Assembly (NCBI GenBank): GCA_947630335.1
Contig: CANRHE010000006.1
Span: 1 to 44,191, forward strand
DNA from: an uncultured Sphingobacterium sp.
GTDB taxonomy: Bacteria > Bacteroidota > Bacteroidia > Sphingobacteriales > Sphingobacteriaceae
Reading direction: 5' to 3'
DNA: 44,191 nucleotides
Positions within the stretch are counted from its first letter, which is position 1. Every line of letters starts with the position of its first letter. Position numbers and translations under genes: made by a program. Below, in pieces: positions 18,241 through 27,314 of the stretch. The notes under the pieces are model-generated. The model was not told the origin of the DNA, ran no database searches, and saw only the letters and a program-made list of their open reading frames with translations.

Positions 18241-18531
18241 TTAAACCTAGTTTACGTTTTTATAAAAATAGAAGTTTATACTCAACTAACACCAATTATT
18301 CTCCTAAAGATAGTTGATTAGCATTGTGCAATATATTTAATATTCAAAATCAAAGTTTATTTATCAATCTAGAACAAAAAATCCTTTACTTTGTTCCACT
18401 TCTGGTGACCTGAAATATCTTTTATATTCAGCCTCAATAGGGTAGAAATAATATTTTTGAATTGTGCTTATAAGAGTGTTTTTTGGTTTTAGTATTTATA
18501 GTTTTAAAGGAATTTTATAGAACGTAATTAT
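18241..18531. other. Intergenic region with two small hairpins and a -7 box
   Basis: No ORF is credible here. GAACAAA (18372-18378) pairs with TTTGTTC (18390-18396), and CTGAAATAT (18410-18418) pairs with ATATTCAG (18424-18431) with one bulged A. A full-match -7 box, TATTTTTG, lies at 18452-18459, about 72 bases before the uptake operon start. The hairpins would be upstream of that transcript, so they are either operator-like, part of another RNA, or chance. I saw no cobalamin or other known riboswitch motif. Confidence 0.4.
18452..18459 (+). promoter_or_regulatory. -7 box of the siderophore uptake operon
   Basis: TATTTTTG fits TAnnTTTG. It implies a 5' leader of about 65-70 bases before the ATG at 18532. 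I could not recognise a Fur box by eye around it. Confidence 0.45.
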
Positions 18532-19542
18532 ATGAAAATTACTATTCAGCGAGTTGTTAAATTTTTTATTCTATTATTATTTATTTTAGTTATACAATCT
18601 TGTAATCAAGGAAAAGTTTTAGAAACAAATAATCAACATGAAGTTCATGCTATAGACAGTCGTGGAAAAGATATTAAGTTATCCCAACCCGCAACGCGTG
18701 TAATAGCACTTTATGAATCTATCGTTGACGATATATTCATGTTAGATGCTCAAGATAAATTGGTTGGAATACCCCAACAAGTTTATTTGAATGAGGATAC
18801 TTACACCTATTTATCTCAATTCGATAGTCGTTTTGCAAACAAAGAGATTCCAACTCCGACTTTTACAGGAGGTTCTTCGAATGTAGAAGGAATTGTAGGT
18901 TTACAACCAGATTTAGTTGTTACATTTAGTCATGATGCTGATGCTATTGCTCAGTTAGAAGCTTTAGGAATAGCAGTTTATACAATCAGCAGCAAAGATG
19001 AAGTAGCGATAATCAGCGAACTAGAAGGTATGGCTACGCTATTAGGTAAAACTGATCGCGCAAAAGAAATTATTAGCTATGTGAATGATGCTGTAGATAG
19101 CATGAAAAAAGAAACATTCGCTACTCCAAAAAAAGTATATTATGCATGGTCGAAGGGCAGAGTTCTTTCTACTTCAGGCAAAGGGACATTAATGGATATG
19201 GCTATTAATTTATCTGGGGCAATAAATGCATGTCCTTTAGATTTAGAAGCTCCAAATGTAGGAGCTGAGACCCTTTATAAATGGAATCCTAACATCATTA
19301 TATTATGGAATTCAAGCGCAGATGATGTATATAATCTAAGTGAATTAGCGAGTCTGCCTGCTGTGATTAACAAAGAAGTGAAGGTGATGAAGCCTGCAGT
19401 TTTCTTTGATCCTCATACAGTGAAATTTATACTTTTTGCAAAACAAGTACGTAATTGGTGCTACCCTGAAGTATATGATACTTCAAGTTTTGAGGAGGAT
19501 ATGAAGAAAGCCTTAACAGTATTCTATCCTTCCGTTAAATAA
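18532..19542 (+). CDS. Siderophore/cobalamin-type ABC substrate-binding lipoprotein
   Basis: 336-residue lipoprotein (LFILVIQSC, lipidated Cys24) of the FepB/BtuF periplasmic-binding fold with two lobes joined by a long helix. Typical elements are RVIALYESIVDDIFML (start of lobe 1), EGIVGLQPDLVVT, and in lobe 2 LYKWNPNIIILWNS. It should deliver a ferric siderophore or similar chelate to the FecCD permease in the inner membrane. It is first in a five-gene operon with 16 bases to the permease. The fold alone cannot separate ferric siderophore, haem and corrinoid; the siderophore-type TonB receptor in the same operon favours a ferric siderophore. Confidence 0.88.
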   Translation: MKITIQRVVKFFILLLFILVIQSCNQGKVLETNNQHEVHAIDSRGKDIKLSQPATRVIALYESIVDDIFMLDAQDKLVGIPQQVYLNEDTYTYLSQFDSRFANKEIPTPTFTGGSSNVEGIVGLQPDLVVTFSHDADAIAQLEALGIAVYTISSKDEVAIISELEGMATLLGKTDRAKEIISYVNDAVDSMKKETFATPKKVYYAWSKGRVLSTSGKGTLMDMAINLSGAINACPLDLEAPNVGAETLYKWNPNIIILWNSSADDVYNLSELASLPAVINKEVKVMKPAVFFDPHTVKFILFAKQVRNWCYPEVYDTSSFEEDMKKALTVFYPSVK

Positions 19543-19558
19543 TTTCTAAATATTAAAT

Positions 19559-20557
19559 ATGAATTATTACGTTAAGGTAACACTACTTTGGTTAGTTCCT
19601 TTAATATTATTGATTGGGTCTCTGATGTTAGGTACTACAGGTAATCTCACTATCACTGAACTGTTGGATTATGTTAATAAATTAATCACTAACAATGGAG
19701 TTATTAACGCACCACAAGAAACTATACTATGGAAAGTACGACTGCCACGTATCGTACTAACATTTTTAGTAGGTTCCTCACTTGCTGTTGCAGGAGCGGT
19801 TTTGCAAGCAATTTTCAGAAATCCCATTGTTGATCCATTTACTTTAGGCATATCCTCAGGTTCTGCTTTTGGAGCTGCATTAGCAATGTTATTTCCTATA
19901 ATGTCTGTCAATTTATCAGCTTTTATTTTTGGGGTCTGTGCTGTAGCATTTACTTATTTGGTTTCTTTTGTAGGAGCTCGTACAACAATAGTTAGTATGG
20001 TTTTATCTGGGGTGATAGTATCGGGCGCATTTACAGCTTTGCTTACCTTACTACAATACATGAGTGACCCTTATAAATTACAAGCTATTATTCAGTGGAC
20101 TATGGGTAATCTTCATACCGCATCTTGGCAAAAAGTACAAAGTGCATTTGGTCCTATTATCTTGGGATTAGTTGTGGTATTACTTTTACGTTTTAAATTA
20201 AATGTCTTGGCATTAGGAGATAATGAAGCTTTAGCTGTAGGTATTAACCCTAAGTATTTAAAACTAGCTTTAATTGCCGTTTCAACTATGATTACAGCTT
20301 CAGCAGTGGCTGCTGTAGGCGTGATAAGCCTATTTGGCTTAATTGTTCCTCATATGACAAGAATGGCCTTTGGCCCAAATAATAACATAGGTATATGGGC
20401 GAATATTAGTATTGGAGGATCATTTTTGTTAATAATTGATGATTTCTCAAGAGCAGTTATGCCATTTGAAATACCTGTAGGAGTCTTTACAATGATTATA
20501 GGCACGCCAATATTTATTATTTTGATGCGGAAGAGTTTAAGTATTTGGAGTTCATGA
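19559..20557 (+). CDS. FecCD-family ABC transporter permease
   Basis: 332-residue inner-membrane permease with about ten helices. Family segments are easy to see: LPRIVLTFLVGSSLAVAGAVLQAIFRNP followed by DPFTLGISSGSAFGAAL in the N-terminal half, and AVGVISLFGLIVPHMTR as the coupling segment that contacts the ATPase. The usual length for the family is 330-350 residues. The subunit should form a homodimer, since no second permease gene is present. Its stop codon overlaps the ATPase start (ATGA at 20554-20557), which shows translational coupling. Confidence 0.93.
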   Translation: MNYYVKVTLLWLVPLILLIGSLMLGTTGNLTITELLDYVNKLITNNGVINAPQETILWKVRLPRIVLTFLVGSSLAVAGAVLQAIFRNPIVDPFTLGISSGSAFGAALAMLFPIMSVNLSAFIFGVCAVAFTYLVSFVGARTTIVSMVLSGVIVSGAFTALLTLLQYMSDPYKLQAIIQWTMGNLHTASWQKVQSAFGPIILGLVVVLLLRFKLNVLALGDNEALAVGINPKYLKLALIAVSTMITASAVAAVGVISLFGLIVPHMTRMAFGPNNNIGIWANISIGGSFLLIIDDFSRAVMPFEIPVGVFTMIIGTPIFIILMRKSLSIWSS

Positions 20558-21321
20558 AGTCAATCATTAATATAAAAAACTTGTCTTTTTCTTACGGCAA
20601 AGAACTCGCATTAAATAAGTTGAATGCACAGTTTGACGCGGGTAAGCTTTCTATTATTTTAGGAAGAAATGGAAGTGGTAAGTCTACCTTATTTAATATT
20701 ATGGCTGGTATACAAAAGAAGTATGACGGTCAAGTATATTTTGATGGTTGCGAACGTCGCAATATAGGTACTGGTAAGAAGAGAACTATCCGTATAGGCT
20801 TTTTAAACCAATTTCATCATACGACATTTCCATTCACCGTTCGCGAGGTAATCATGACTGGACGTGCTTCCTTTCAAAACTTTGCCCCATCAGCAGCAGA
20901 CAAAGAAGCCGTTATATTAATTTTAGAACGCTTCAATCTACTTCATTTGATCGACAAATCCTACATTTCGCTTTCGGGAGGGGAGCGTCAATTGGTGCTA
21001 TTATGTCGTGTTCTTGTACAAAAGCCAGATATACTAATGCTGGATGAACCGACCAATCATCTCGATCTTCATTATCAAATCGCCGTATTAAAATGTATTA
21101 AGGAATTAGCTAATGAGGGTACAACAGTATTATGTGTAATGCATGATCCCAATCTAGCATTTATGTACGGTGACAATTTATATATTATGCAAAACAAACA
21201 GCTTGTAGATATTAAGGATTTAGAATATAGACAATTACACGTATTACTTGAAGAAACTTATCAAATACCATTAGTACAATTAGATAATCAAGGAAGAAAT
21301 CTTTTTGTCCCAAAAATTTAA
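20554..21321 (+). CDS. ABC transporter ATPase for siderophore-type uptake
   Basis: 255-residue FecE/BtuD-type ATPase powering the FecCD permease. Walker A is GRNGSGKST at residues 37-45. The signature is LSGGERQLVLL, Walker B is ILMLDEPTNHLD and the switch His is in CVMHDPN. I take the ATG at 20554, which overlaps the permease stop as ATGA, rather than the in-frame TTG at 20545. Only 3 bases separate it from the acetyltransferase gene, so the GNAT belongs to the same transcript. Confidence 0.93.
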   Translation: MKSIINIKNLSFSYGKELALNKLNAQFDAGKLSIILGRNGSGKSTLFNIMAGIQKKYDGQVYFDGCERRNIGTGKKRTIRIGFLNQFHHTTFPFTVREVIMTGRASFQNFAPSAADKEAVILILERFNLLHLIDKSYISLSGGERQLVLLCRVLVQKPDILMLDEPTNHLDLHYQIAVLKCIKELANEGTTVLCVMHDPNLAFMYGDNLYIMQNKQLVDIKDLEYRQLHVLLEETYQIPLVQLDNQGRNLFVPKI

Positions 21322-21324
21322 TTT

Positions 21325-21831
21325 ATGACAAATATTAATATCAGCGTTATTAAGGACGAAGAGGTAGAGGATATGCAAACCTATGTGATGAACTTCAGAA
21401 AGAAGTTATTCCCTATGCTTGATAATTCGATTATACCCCAAGACATTAAACAGTTTGCAGAACGGTATGTTAAACATGAGAATAGTATTTTTTTACAAGC
21501 TAAGGATAAAGATAATAATTTAATAGGCGTTATCGGAATGATGCCTTATGATCATCGCTTTCCATATTTGAATTATACTAATCGTAAAACAGTAGAAGTA
21601 GCTCGCTTATTTGTTGAACCATCTTATAGAAGATTAGGCTTAGGTAGCGCTATGTTTGACGAGCTGCTTAATCATGCTAAGACAAAAGGTATTGAGGTCT
21701 TATACTTGCATACTCATTATTTTCTTACAGGTGCTTTTGAGTTTTGGGAAAGGCAAGGTTTTCTTCATATTTATACATCTATTGATAATGAACAAGAAAC
21801 ACTACACATGGAAAAAATTATTGAATATTAA
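21325..21831 (+). CDS. GNAT family acetyltransferase inside the uptake operon
   Basis: 168-residue cytoplasmic N-acetyltransferase-like protein. The acetyl-CoA site is visible as VARLFVEPSYRRLGLGSAMFDEL (about 92-114), in which RRLGLG is the Q/R-x-x-G-x-G/A pyrophosphate loop. The C-terminal FLTGAFEFWERQGFLHI has the usual Tyr/Phe-rich strand and FWERQGF motif. Its position, between the ATPase (3 bases away) and the TonB receptor (18 bases), suggests that it acts on the imported ligand, for instance by acetylating a siderophore or a breakdown product. The substrate is unknown. It could also act on an unrelated amine and be carried along by chance. Confidence 0.85.
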   Translation: MTNINISVIKDEEVEDMQTYVMNFRKKLFPMLDNSIIPQDIKQFAERYVKHENSIFLQAKDKDNNLIGVIGMMPYDHRFPYLNYTNRKTVEVARLFVEPSYRRLGLGSAMFDELLNHAKTKGIEVLYLHTHYFLTGAFEFWERQGFLHIYTSIDNEQETLHMEKIIEY

Positions 21832-21849
21832 TTTCATTCGTCATTAATA

Positions 21850-24276
21850 ATGAAAAAAATCACAAATAAATTAGGTTTTGCTTTAGCCTTTTTAAGTATT
21901 CCAATAGCATTAAGTGCACAGACAAATAAGCGAATTATTGGACGTATTGTGGATGACAAAAATATCCCTATACCTCATGCGACAATAATATTAGGTAATA
22001 ACCAAGTTATAGAATCTGACGGAAGGGGAGATTTTGCAACTACAGGTGATATTGTTTTTCCTCTACATCTAGAAATTAAAGCCATTGGGTATAAAAACAA
22101 ACCCCTTACCATAACAAGTAAAGACTACAATGACGGTCTTATAATCAAACTCATTGAAGACAACCGACAACTAGATGAAGTATTAGTAACAGTACGACGT
22201 AATAACTCTTATTTGACAAATTCTACTGTGTTAGGAGGGAAGTATGATGGACGTATAAAAGACTTGTCTCAATCTATATCTATCGTATCCAGTGAGTTAA
22301 TGGAAGACAAACAAATGTTTCAAGTATCTGAGGTTATTCCTGATTTAGCTGGAGTTACTCAGGCATCGGTTTACGATGAGTTTGTTATTCGTGGGTTTAA
22401 AAGCGGATGGGATAATGGAATTCGTTTGATCAATGGAATGCGTTCGGCGTATGGTTTTGGTGAGAGTTATTATCGTTCGCCTATGACGCTTAATTTCGAA
22501 ACGATTGAAGTACTAAAAGGACCAGGAGCCTCTCTTTTTGGAGACATTGCACCAGGAGGAACTATAAATATGGTTACTAAAAAACCCTTAGAAGAACAAT
22601 TGGGGCGTGTGAATTTTTCGGTAGGTAGTTTCGAAACCATTCGGACTAATTTAGATTTGGGAGGCCCATTAGATAATAACAAAGACATTCTTTACAGACT
22701 AAATATTGGTTATGAAAATTCTAAGACTTTTAGAGATAACAATAGTCGTAAGAATTTCTTATTAGCTCCTTCATTTACGTTTAAGCCTGTTGATGGTACT
22801 ACAGTAGATGTAGATTTTGTTTATGATTCTTTTAATGGTCATTTAGATCGTGGTATGAGTGTCAAAAAAAATGATTTATATGGCCTTCCGAGAAGCTTTA
22901 CGTTAGCCCAACTCTCGGATTTTTTTAAGACCAATACACTGACATTGTCTGCTCGACTGAATCAGAGAATTACGGAGAATGTACATTTAAATCTGAGTTA
23001 TATGAAATCCATATACAAAGAAGATCTAAATGAACACCGTACACTGAATACCTTTGCTAATCCTCCCGAAAATACTATTGTGAATTTGAGGTTCTTTGAC
23101 CGTCATGGGACAGAGTATACAGATAACCTAGTAACTTATGTTAAATGGGATAAACTTGGTCAATATGTTGATCATCATGTTGTCTTTGGGATTGATTATG
23201 CACAATATAAAGCAGACAAAGGAAGTTATCAACGAGAAGCTAGAAGCAAGCTCGTTAATGGAGAGGTGGTACCTCTAACACTTAATTTGAACAATCCTGT
23301 ATATCAAGGTGCGGATATCTCGAATTATATTTGGCGTTCTAATTCTCAATATCCTTTTATGAGTCCTTATAAGAGTATAGGATTGTATGTTCAAGATCAA
23401 ATATCAATTGGTGAAAAGCTAAAAATGATTTTAGGTTTGCGAAATGAGAATTATCGTTCTGAAAGTACAGATGTCAATGCCCCTTATACTGCTACACAAA
23501 ATGTATGGTTACCTAGAGCTGGGCTTACTTACTTAATCAATGATAAAATTAATTACTTCCTGAGTTATTCACAAGGATATGTACCAGTTACCGCAAATTT
23601 TATTGCGAATTATAAAGATTATGGTGCTGATGCGCCATTTAAGTCCGAACGTAGCTTTCAAGTTGAAACTGGATTGAAAACAGGATTCTTAAATAACCAG
23701 CTACAAGCTGATCTAGCATTATTTCATATTGAGCGTCGTGACATGCTTATTGCAACAGGAAATGTGTCAGAAGCAGGGTATTCTGAATATAGGCAATCTG
23801 GAAGAGTTATTTCTCAAGGAGTGGAGTTAGACATACGTGGTCAAATTAATAAAGAACTTCAACTTATGGCTAACTATACTTTCAATCATACTAGTGTGAA
23901 AGAGTCTGCTATCCCTTCCGAAAAAGGACAAGAACTCCCTGGAGCTCCTAAAAATACAGCCAATGTTTGGTTGAAGTATGTTTTTTCTGAAACAGCTCTT
24001 CGTGGACTTGGATTTGGTCTTGGCGGGTATTATGTTGATCAAAGACGTTTTAATGACCCCACTGGAAAAGATGCACAAGGAAATGCAGAATGGAATTATT
24101 TGCCATCCTATACTACAGCGAATGCAGCGGTATACTATCACATAAATAAATTGAAATTAGCTTTAAATGTTAATAATCTTTTTGACACCTATTACTTCTT
24201 AGGTGGATTCGATTATACTAGAGTGTTTGCGGGAGCGCCAAGAAATACGATGTTCTCATTAGGGTACACTTTTTAA
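21850..24276 (+). CDS. TonB-dependent siderophore receptor
   Basis: 808-residue outer-membrane receptor with a signal peptide (about 1-23, ending ALSA-Q). An N-terminal carboxypeptidase-regulatory-like domain (about 26-113, GRIVDDKNIPIPHATIIL) is typical of Bacteroidota receptors. The plug follows (about 130-245), with VLKGPGASLFGDIAPGGTIN as the conserved siderophore-receptor core, then the 22-strand barrel ending in the aromatic LGYTF. The plug is of the FhuA-like TonB-siderophore class. It completes the path from the outer membrane to the ABC importer encoded upstream. No tonB/exbB genes are in this window. It ends at a palindromic terminator. Confidence 0.93.
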   Translation: MKKITNKLGFALAFLSIPIALSAQTNKRIIGRIVDDKNIPIPHATIILGNNQVIESDGRGDFATTGDIVFPLHLEIKAIGYKNKPLTITSKDYNDGLIIKLIEDNRQLDEVLVTVRRNNSYLTNSTVLGGKYDGRIKDLSQSISIVSSELMEDKQMFQVSEVIPDLAGVTQASVYDEFVIRGFKSGWDNGIRLINGMRSAYGFGESYYRSPMTLNFETIEVLKGPGASLFGDIAPGGTINMVTKKPLEEQLGRVNFSVGSFETIRTNLDLGGPLDNNKDILYRLNIGYENSKTFRDNNSRKNFLLAPSFTFKPVDGTTVDVDFVYDSFNGHLDRGMSVKKNDLYGLPRSFTLAQLSDFFKTNTLTLSARLNQRITENVHLNLSYMKSIYKEDLNEHRTLNTFANPPENTIVNLRFFDRHGTEYTDNLVTYVKWDKLGQYVDHHVVFGIDYAQYKADKGSYQREARSKLVNGEVVPLTLNLNNPVYQGADISNYIWRSNSQYPFMSPYKSIGLYVQDQISIGEKLKMILGLRNENYRSESTDVNAPYTATQNVWLPRAGLTYLINDKINYFLSYSQGYVPVTANFIANYKDYGADAPFKSERSFQVETGLKTGFLNNQLQADLALFHIERRDMLIATGNVSEAGYSEYRQSGRVISQGVELDIRGQINKELQLMANYTFNHTSVKESAIPSEKGQELPGAPKNTANVWLKYVFSETALRGLGFGLGGYYVDQRRFNDPTGKDAQGNAEWNYLPSYTTANAAVYYHINKLKLALNVNNLFDTYYFLGGFDYTRVFAGAPRNTMFSLGYTF

Positions 24277-24295
24277 TAAGGATATCAATATTTCA

Positions 24296-24343
24296 TTTAT
24301 AATAAAAAATGAGCATAATATTATGCTCATTTTTTATTATAAA
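24296..24343. terminator. Perfect 48-bp palindromic terminator of the uptake operon
   Basis: Arms 24296-24319 and 24320-24343 are exact reverse complements without a loop, with core ATGAGCATAAT and outer A6 and T6 runs. Strong in both directions. It isolates the uptake operon from the two-component genes. Confidence 0.88.
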
Positions 24344-24485
24344 TCACATTAAGTATAATAATTTTCATTTCTATTTTTCAGTAGTTTTTTCTTATGTATT
24401 TTGTAATTTAGAAAAGTACTACAGGATTCTATAAATGAATCTAAATTTTAATGAATAACATTTCTTTTTTATAAATTACATTCCC

Positions 24486-25163
24486 ATGCAGATATTAGTA
24501 ATTGAAGACGATAAACGTATTAGTGACTTTTTGATTAGAGGCTTAGAAGAGCATGGTCATTTAGTAACTTTATGTAAATCAGCTGAATCGGTGCTGGAAG
24601 GTTTTCTTACAATTTCGTGGGATTTGATAATTTGTGATATTATGCTGCCTGGTATTGATGGCATTCAATTAGTTCAATCGCTACGCTTTCGTAAAGTATT
24701 TGTACCTATTATTATGCTGAGTGCTTTGAATAGTACACAAGACAAGGTCGCTGCATTGGATAGTGGAGCAGATGATTATATAACAAAACCTTTTCATTTT
24801 GACGAATTATTGTCCCGTATTAATGCATTGACGCGTAGGAATAATTACCAAAATCAAGAAAATGTATCAACCGTTTTAGATTTTGGATCATTAACAATTG
24901 ATCAAAGTAAGCATGAAGTATTTGTTGATAATAAGATCATTGAACTATCTCCCCGAGAGTACAAACTTCTAAATTACCTTATCGAGAACGTAGACAAAAC
25001 CGTAACTAGGACTCAAATCCTAAATGCGGTATGGGGAATCACTTTTGAGAATCATACGAATGTAGTAGACGTGTATATCTCGTATTTACGCAGTAAAATT
25101 GAGCCGACAGTCAAGTATATATTTACAGTTAAAGGAATAGGATATATGTTTAAGCAATCTTAA
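24486..25163 (+). CDS. OmpR-family response regulator
   Basis: 225-residue DNA-binding regulator. The receiver domain (1-120) has the acidic pair EDD at residues 7-9, the phospho-acceptor D51 in IICDIMLPGIDG, a switch Ser in IIMLSALN and the Lys in ITKPFHFDELL. The C-terminal winged helix (about 128-223) shows ELSPREYKLLNYLIENVDKTVTRTQIL and NVVDVYISYLRSKIE, the OmpR recognition-helix pattern. The kinase gene begins 10 bases downstream. The target genes are not known; the nearest candidates are the uptake operon upstream and metal resistance elsewhere. Confidence 0.93.
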   Translation: MQILVIEDDKRISDFLIRGLEEHGHLVTLCKSAESVLEGFLTISWDLIICDIMLPGIDGIQLVQSLRFRKVFVPIIMLSALNSTQDKVAALDSGADDYITKPFHFDELLSRINALTRRNNYQNQENVSTVLDFGSLTIDQSKHEVFVDNKIIELSPREYKLLNYLIENVDKTVTRTQILNAVWGITFENHTNVVDVYISYLRSKIEPTVKYIFTVKGIGYMFKQS

Positions 25164-25173
25164 GACTATTTAT

Positions 25174-26508
25174 ATGAAATTGCGTGTAAGATTATCTCTA
25201 TATTCATTATTGTTTTTCTCGGTATTAATAGTCGTGATTTCAACCCTTATCTATTATTCTTTTTATAAAGTAATGGAAAGAACGGAGATCAAGTCCCTAG
25301 AAAGTAAGTCATTATTGGCCGCAATTTATTATTTGGAAAAAGACGAACTACCTCGTAAAGAACATGATATTATCAAAAGCCAATTGCAACGAAGTATTTC
25401 TAAACGAAACATTGCCATTATTAATGAAGATGGAGTTCAGGTGAATGGCGATATGGACTATCGTACGGAGGGAAATTTTTTGGAAGATGTAAGAACTAAT
25501 TATGCGAGCTCCTTTAATACAGTTGGTTATTTCTATAACGGTATATTTTACCACGACAATGAAGGTGATTTTGTTGTAATTACACGAAATTCTAAATCAG
25601 AATTTAATGCCCAAATGAAGGCATTACTCACTATTTTAGTTATTGTTTCCCTTATATCCTTATTATTTATACTTGCATTTAGTCAACTGTTAGGTTATAT
25701 AGCCTATCAACCTATTGTTTCTATAATAAGACAGATTAAAGCTCGTAATACAACTAATTTTAATGAGCCCTTACAATTTAATCGATCGTATGCAGAGATT
25801 GAAGATCTCATTATGACATATAATCAGTTTATTGATCAAATAGCTAAGAATTTCAGTGTACAAAAGAATTTTATTGACTACGTATCCCATGAATTAAGGA
25901 CACCTATTGCAGCTTTATTCGGTACCTTAGAAGTTATTAAGCAAAAGGAACGAAGTCAGCAAGAATATATAGACACTTTGGAAAGTTTGACGCAATACAC
26001 GTTAGATTTGGAAAAAACACTTGATCAAATGATGCTTTTGTCTGGTATGAAAACTAATTTCGAGTTAAAGAGTTTACGTATAGATGAAGTCATTTGGTTA
26101 GTTGTCGAGAATACTATGCTATATCATCAAGCAGAAGTTAGAGTAGACATCCATGTCGATGATTATGAACTGTTACGAATAAAAGGTAATGAGCAACTAT
26201 TAGAACTCGCTATTTCTAATATTATCACAAATGCTATTAAATACTCTAATAATGATTTGGTTCGCGTGGTATTGTCTGAAAGAAATCAACGATTAATTAT
26301 AGAAATAATTGATACTGGTATTGGAATCAGCGAAGAAGATGTAGTTCATATCAAAGAAAATTTTTATCGAGGACAGAATGCATTAGGATTTGCAGGCAAA
26401 GGGATTGGATTATCCATGGCCAACATTATTTGTAACCTTCATGATATTGACATTTCTATAGCAAATAACCCTGACGGTAGCGGCGTGATTGTAACTCTAG
26501 AGTTTTAA
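25174..26508 (+). CDS. Membrane sensor histidine kinase, partner of the response regulator
   Basis: 444-residue kinase. Two membrane helices (about 9-31 and 149-173) enclose a periplasmic sensor of about 115 residues, which I cannot assign to a known sensor family. A HAMP-like linker (about 175-225) follows, then the dimerisation domain with the phospho-accepting H239 (YVSHELRTP). The ATPase domain shows an N box NIITNAIKYSN, a G1 box DTGIGISEEDV and a G2 box GKGIGLSMANII. All catalytic motifs are intact. The gene is transcribed with the regulator and is convergent with the AraR gene, only 7 bases apart. Confidence 0.93.
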   Translation: MKLRVRLSLYSLLFFSVLIVVISTLIYYSFYKVMERTEIKSLESKSLLAAIYYLEKDELPRKEHDIIKSQLQRSISKRNIAIINEDGVQVNGDMDYRTEGNFLEDVRTNYASSFNTVGYFYNGIFYHDNEGDFVVITRNSKSEFNAQMKALLTILVIVSLISLLFILAFSQLLGYIAYQPIVSIIRQIKARNTTNFNEPLQFNRSYAEIEDLIMTYNQFIDQIAKNFSVQKNFIDYVSHELRTPIAALFGTLEVIKQKERSQQEYIDTLESLTQYTLDLEKTLDQMMLLSGMKTNFELKSLRIDEVIWLVVENTMLYHQAEVRVDIHVDDYELLRIKGNEQLLELAISNIITNAIKYSNNDLVRVVLSERNQRLIIEIIDTGIGISEEDVVHIKENFYRGQNALGFAGKGIGLSMANIICNLHDIDISIANNPDGSGVIVTLEF

Positions 26509-26515
26509 TAATTCT

Positions 26516-27220
26516 TTATTCTTCAATAGACCAATTAGGTAAAAAATGTAAAAAACTCATGATTTTCTCTTTATAAACCAATTTGTTTAGTTTATAATAG
26601 AAAGCACCTTTTTTTGAACTTGATTTATCTTTATCATTTAGTTTTATTAAAAGTTGTGAACTAAAGAGTTTCCGAGTGAAATTCCGTCTATCTATTTCAG
26701 TATCATATACACCTTCGTATAATGTGATGATTTGTGGAATGGTGAACTTATCAGGTAATAATTCAAACAGAATAGGATATAGAGCCGCTTTCATCTTCAG
26801 ACTACGTTTAGCTTTAATAATCATTTCTTTATGATCAAATATTAATTCAGGAATATCTTTAATTGGAAACCATTTAGCTTCATATTTATCAGAAACCATT
26901 GTATTAGTTTTCTTGGAGTCTATTAAAGCAAAATAATTTATACTTATGACATGTCCTGCTGGGTCCCTTTTAGGATCCCCAAAAGTTCCACACAATTCCA
27001 TATAAACACCGTCCAAACCAGTTAAATGTTTCAAAACACGATCGGCAGCATTTTCTGGTTTTTCATTTTCCAAGATAAATCCACCCATTAAACTCCATTT
27101 ATTTCTTTCGGGTTCAAATCCTCTTTTTATTAAGAGTACTTCTAAATTTTCTCCATTAAAACCAAAAATGATGCAATCTACAGCAACTTGAAATTTTGGG
27201 TAATTAGGATAAATAGCCAT
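26516..27220 (-). CDS. araR: AraR-type transcriptional regulator (Nudix domain plus winged helix)
   Basis: 234-residue protein of the NrtR/AraR group: an N-terminal Nudix-like domain (about 1-140) that senses a ligand, and a C-terminal winged helix (about 150-215). The Nudix box keeps G47 and E53, but the catalytic REXXEEXGU part reads RVLKHLTGL (61-69), so all three Glu are lost. This fits a domain that binds rather than hydrolyses its ligand. AraR of Bacteroides thetaiotaomicron is known as an L-arabinose-responsive regulator with this architecture and a place next to the ara operon, as here. Divergent from araB, with two near-palindromes between them. Confidence 0.9.
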   Translation of the reverse strand: MAIYPNYPKFQVAVDCIIFGFNGENLEVLLIKRGFEPERNKWSLMGGFILENEKPENAADRVLKHLTGLDGVYMELCGTFGDPKRDPAGHVISINYFALIDSKKTNTMVSDKYEAKWFPIKDIPELIFDHKEMIIKAKRSLKMKAALYPILFELLPDKFTIPQIITLYEGVYDTEIDRRNFTRKLFSSQLLIKLNDKDKSSSKKGAFYYKLNKLVYKEKIMSFLHFLPNWSIEE

Positions 27221-27294
27221 AAATTATATTCCTTGATAAAAAACAATCGCAATATACGCTTCTTTTAAACTAGAAAACAATGTATTTTTATATA

Positions 27295-27311
27295 AGTGTT
27301 AAAATTACATT
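27295..27311. promoter_or_regulatory. Candidate AraR operator 1
   Basis: AGTGTTAAAATTACATT, an imperfect palindrome of half-sites AGTGT and ACATT. It lies just upstream of the ara -7 box and exactly 42 bp before the second copy. The assignment to AraR is inference from position and repetition. Confidence 0.55.
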
Positions 27312-27314
27312 TAA

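Noticed and set aside
18241..18531. Cobalamin riboswitch ahead of the ABC uptake operon
   Set aside because: No B12-box-like sequence was found, the two hairpins are small, and the receptor class points to siderophores.
26509..26515. Hairpin between the kinase and AraR genes
   Set aside because: The 7-base gap and gene ends show no stable stem.
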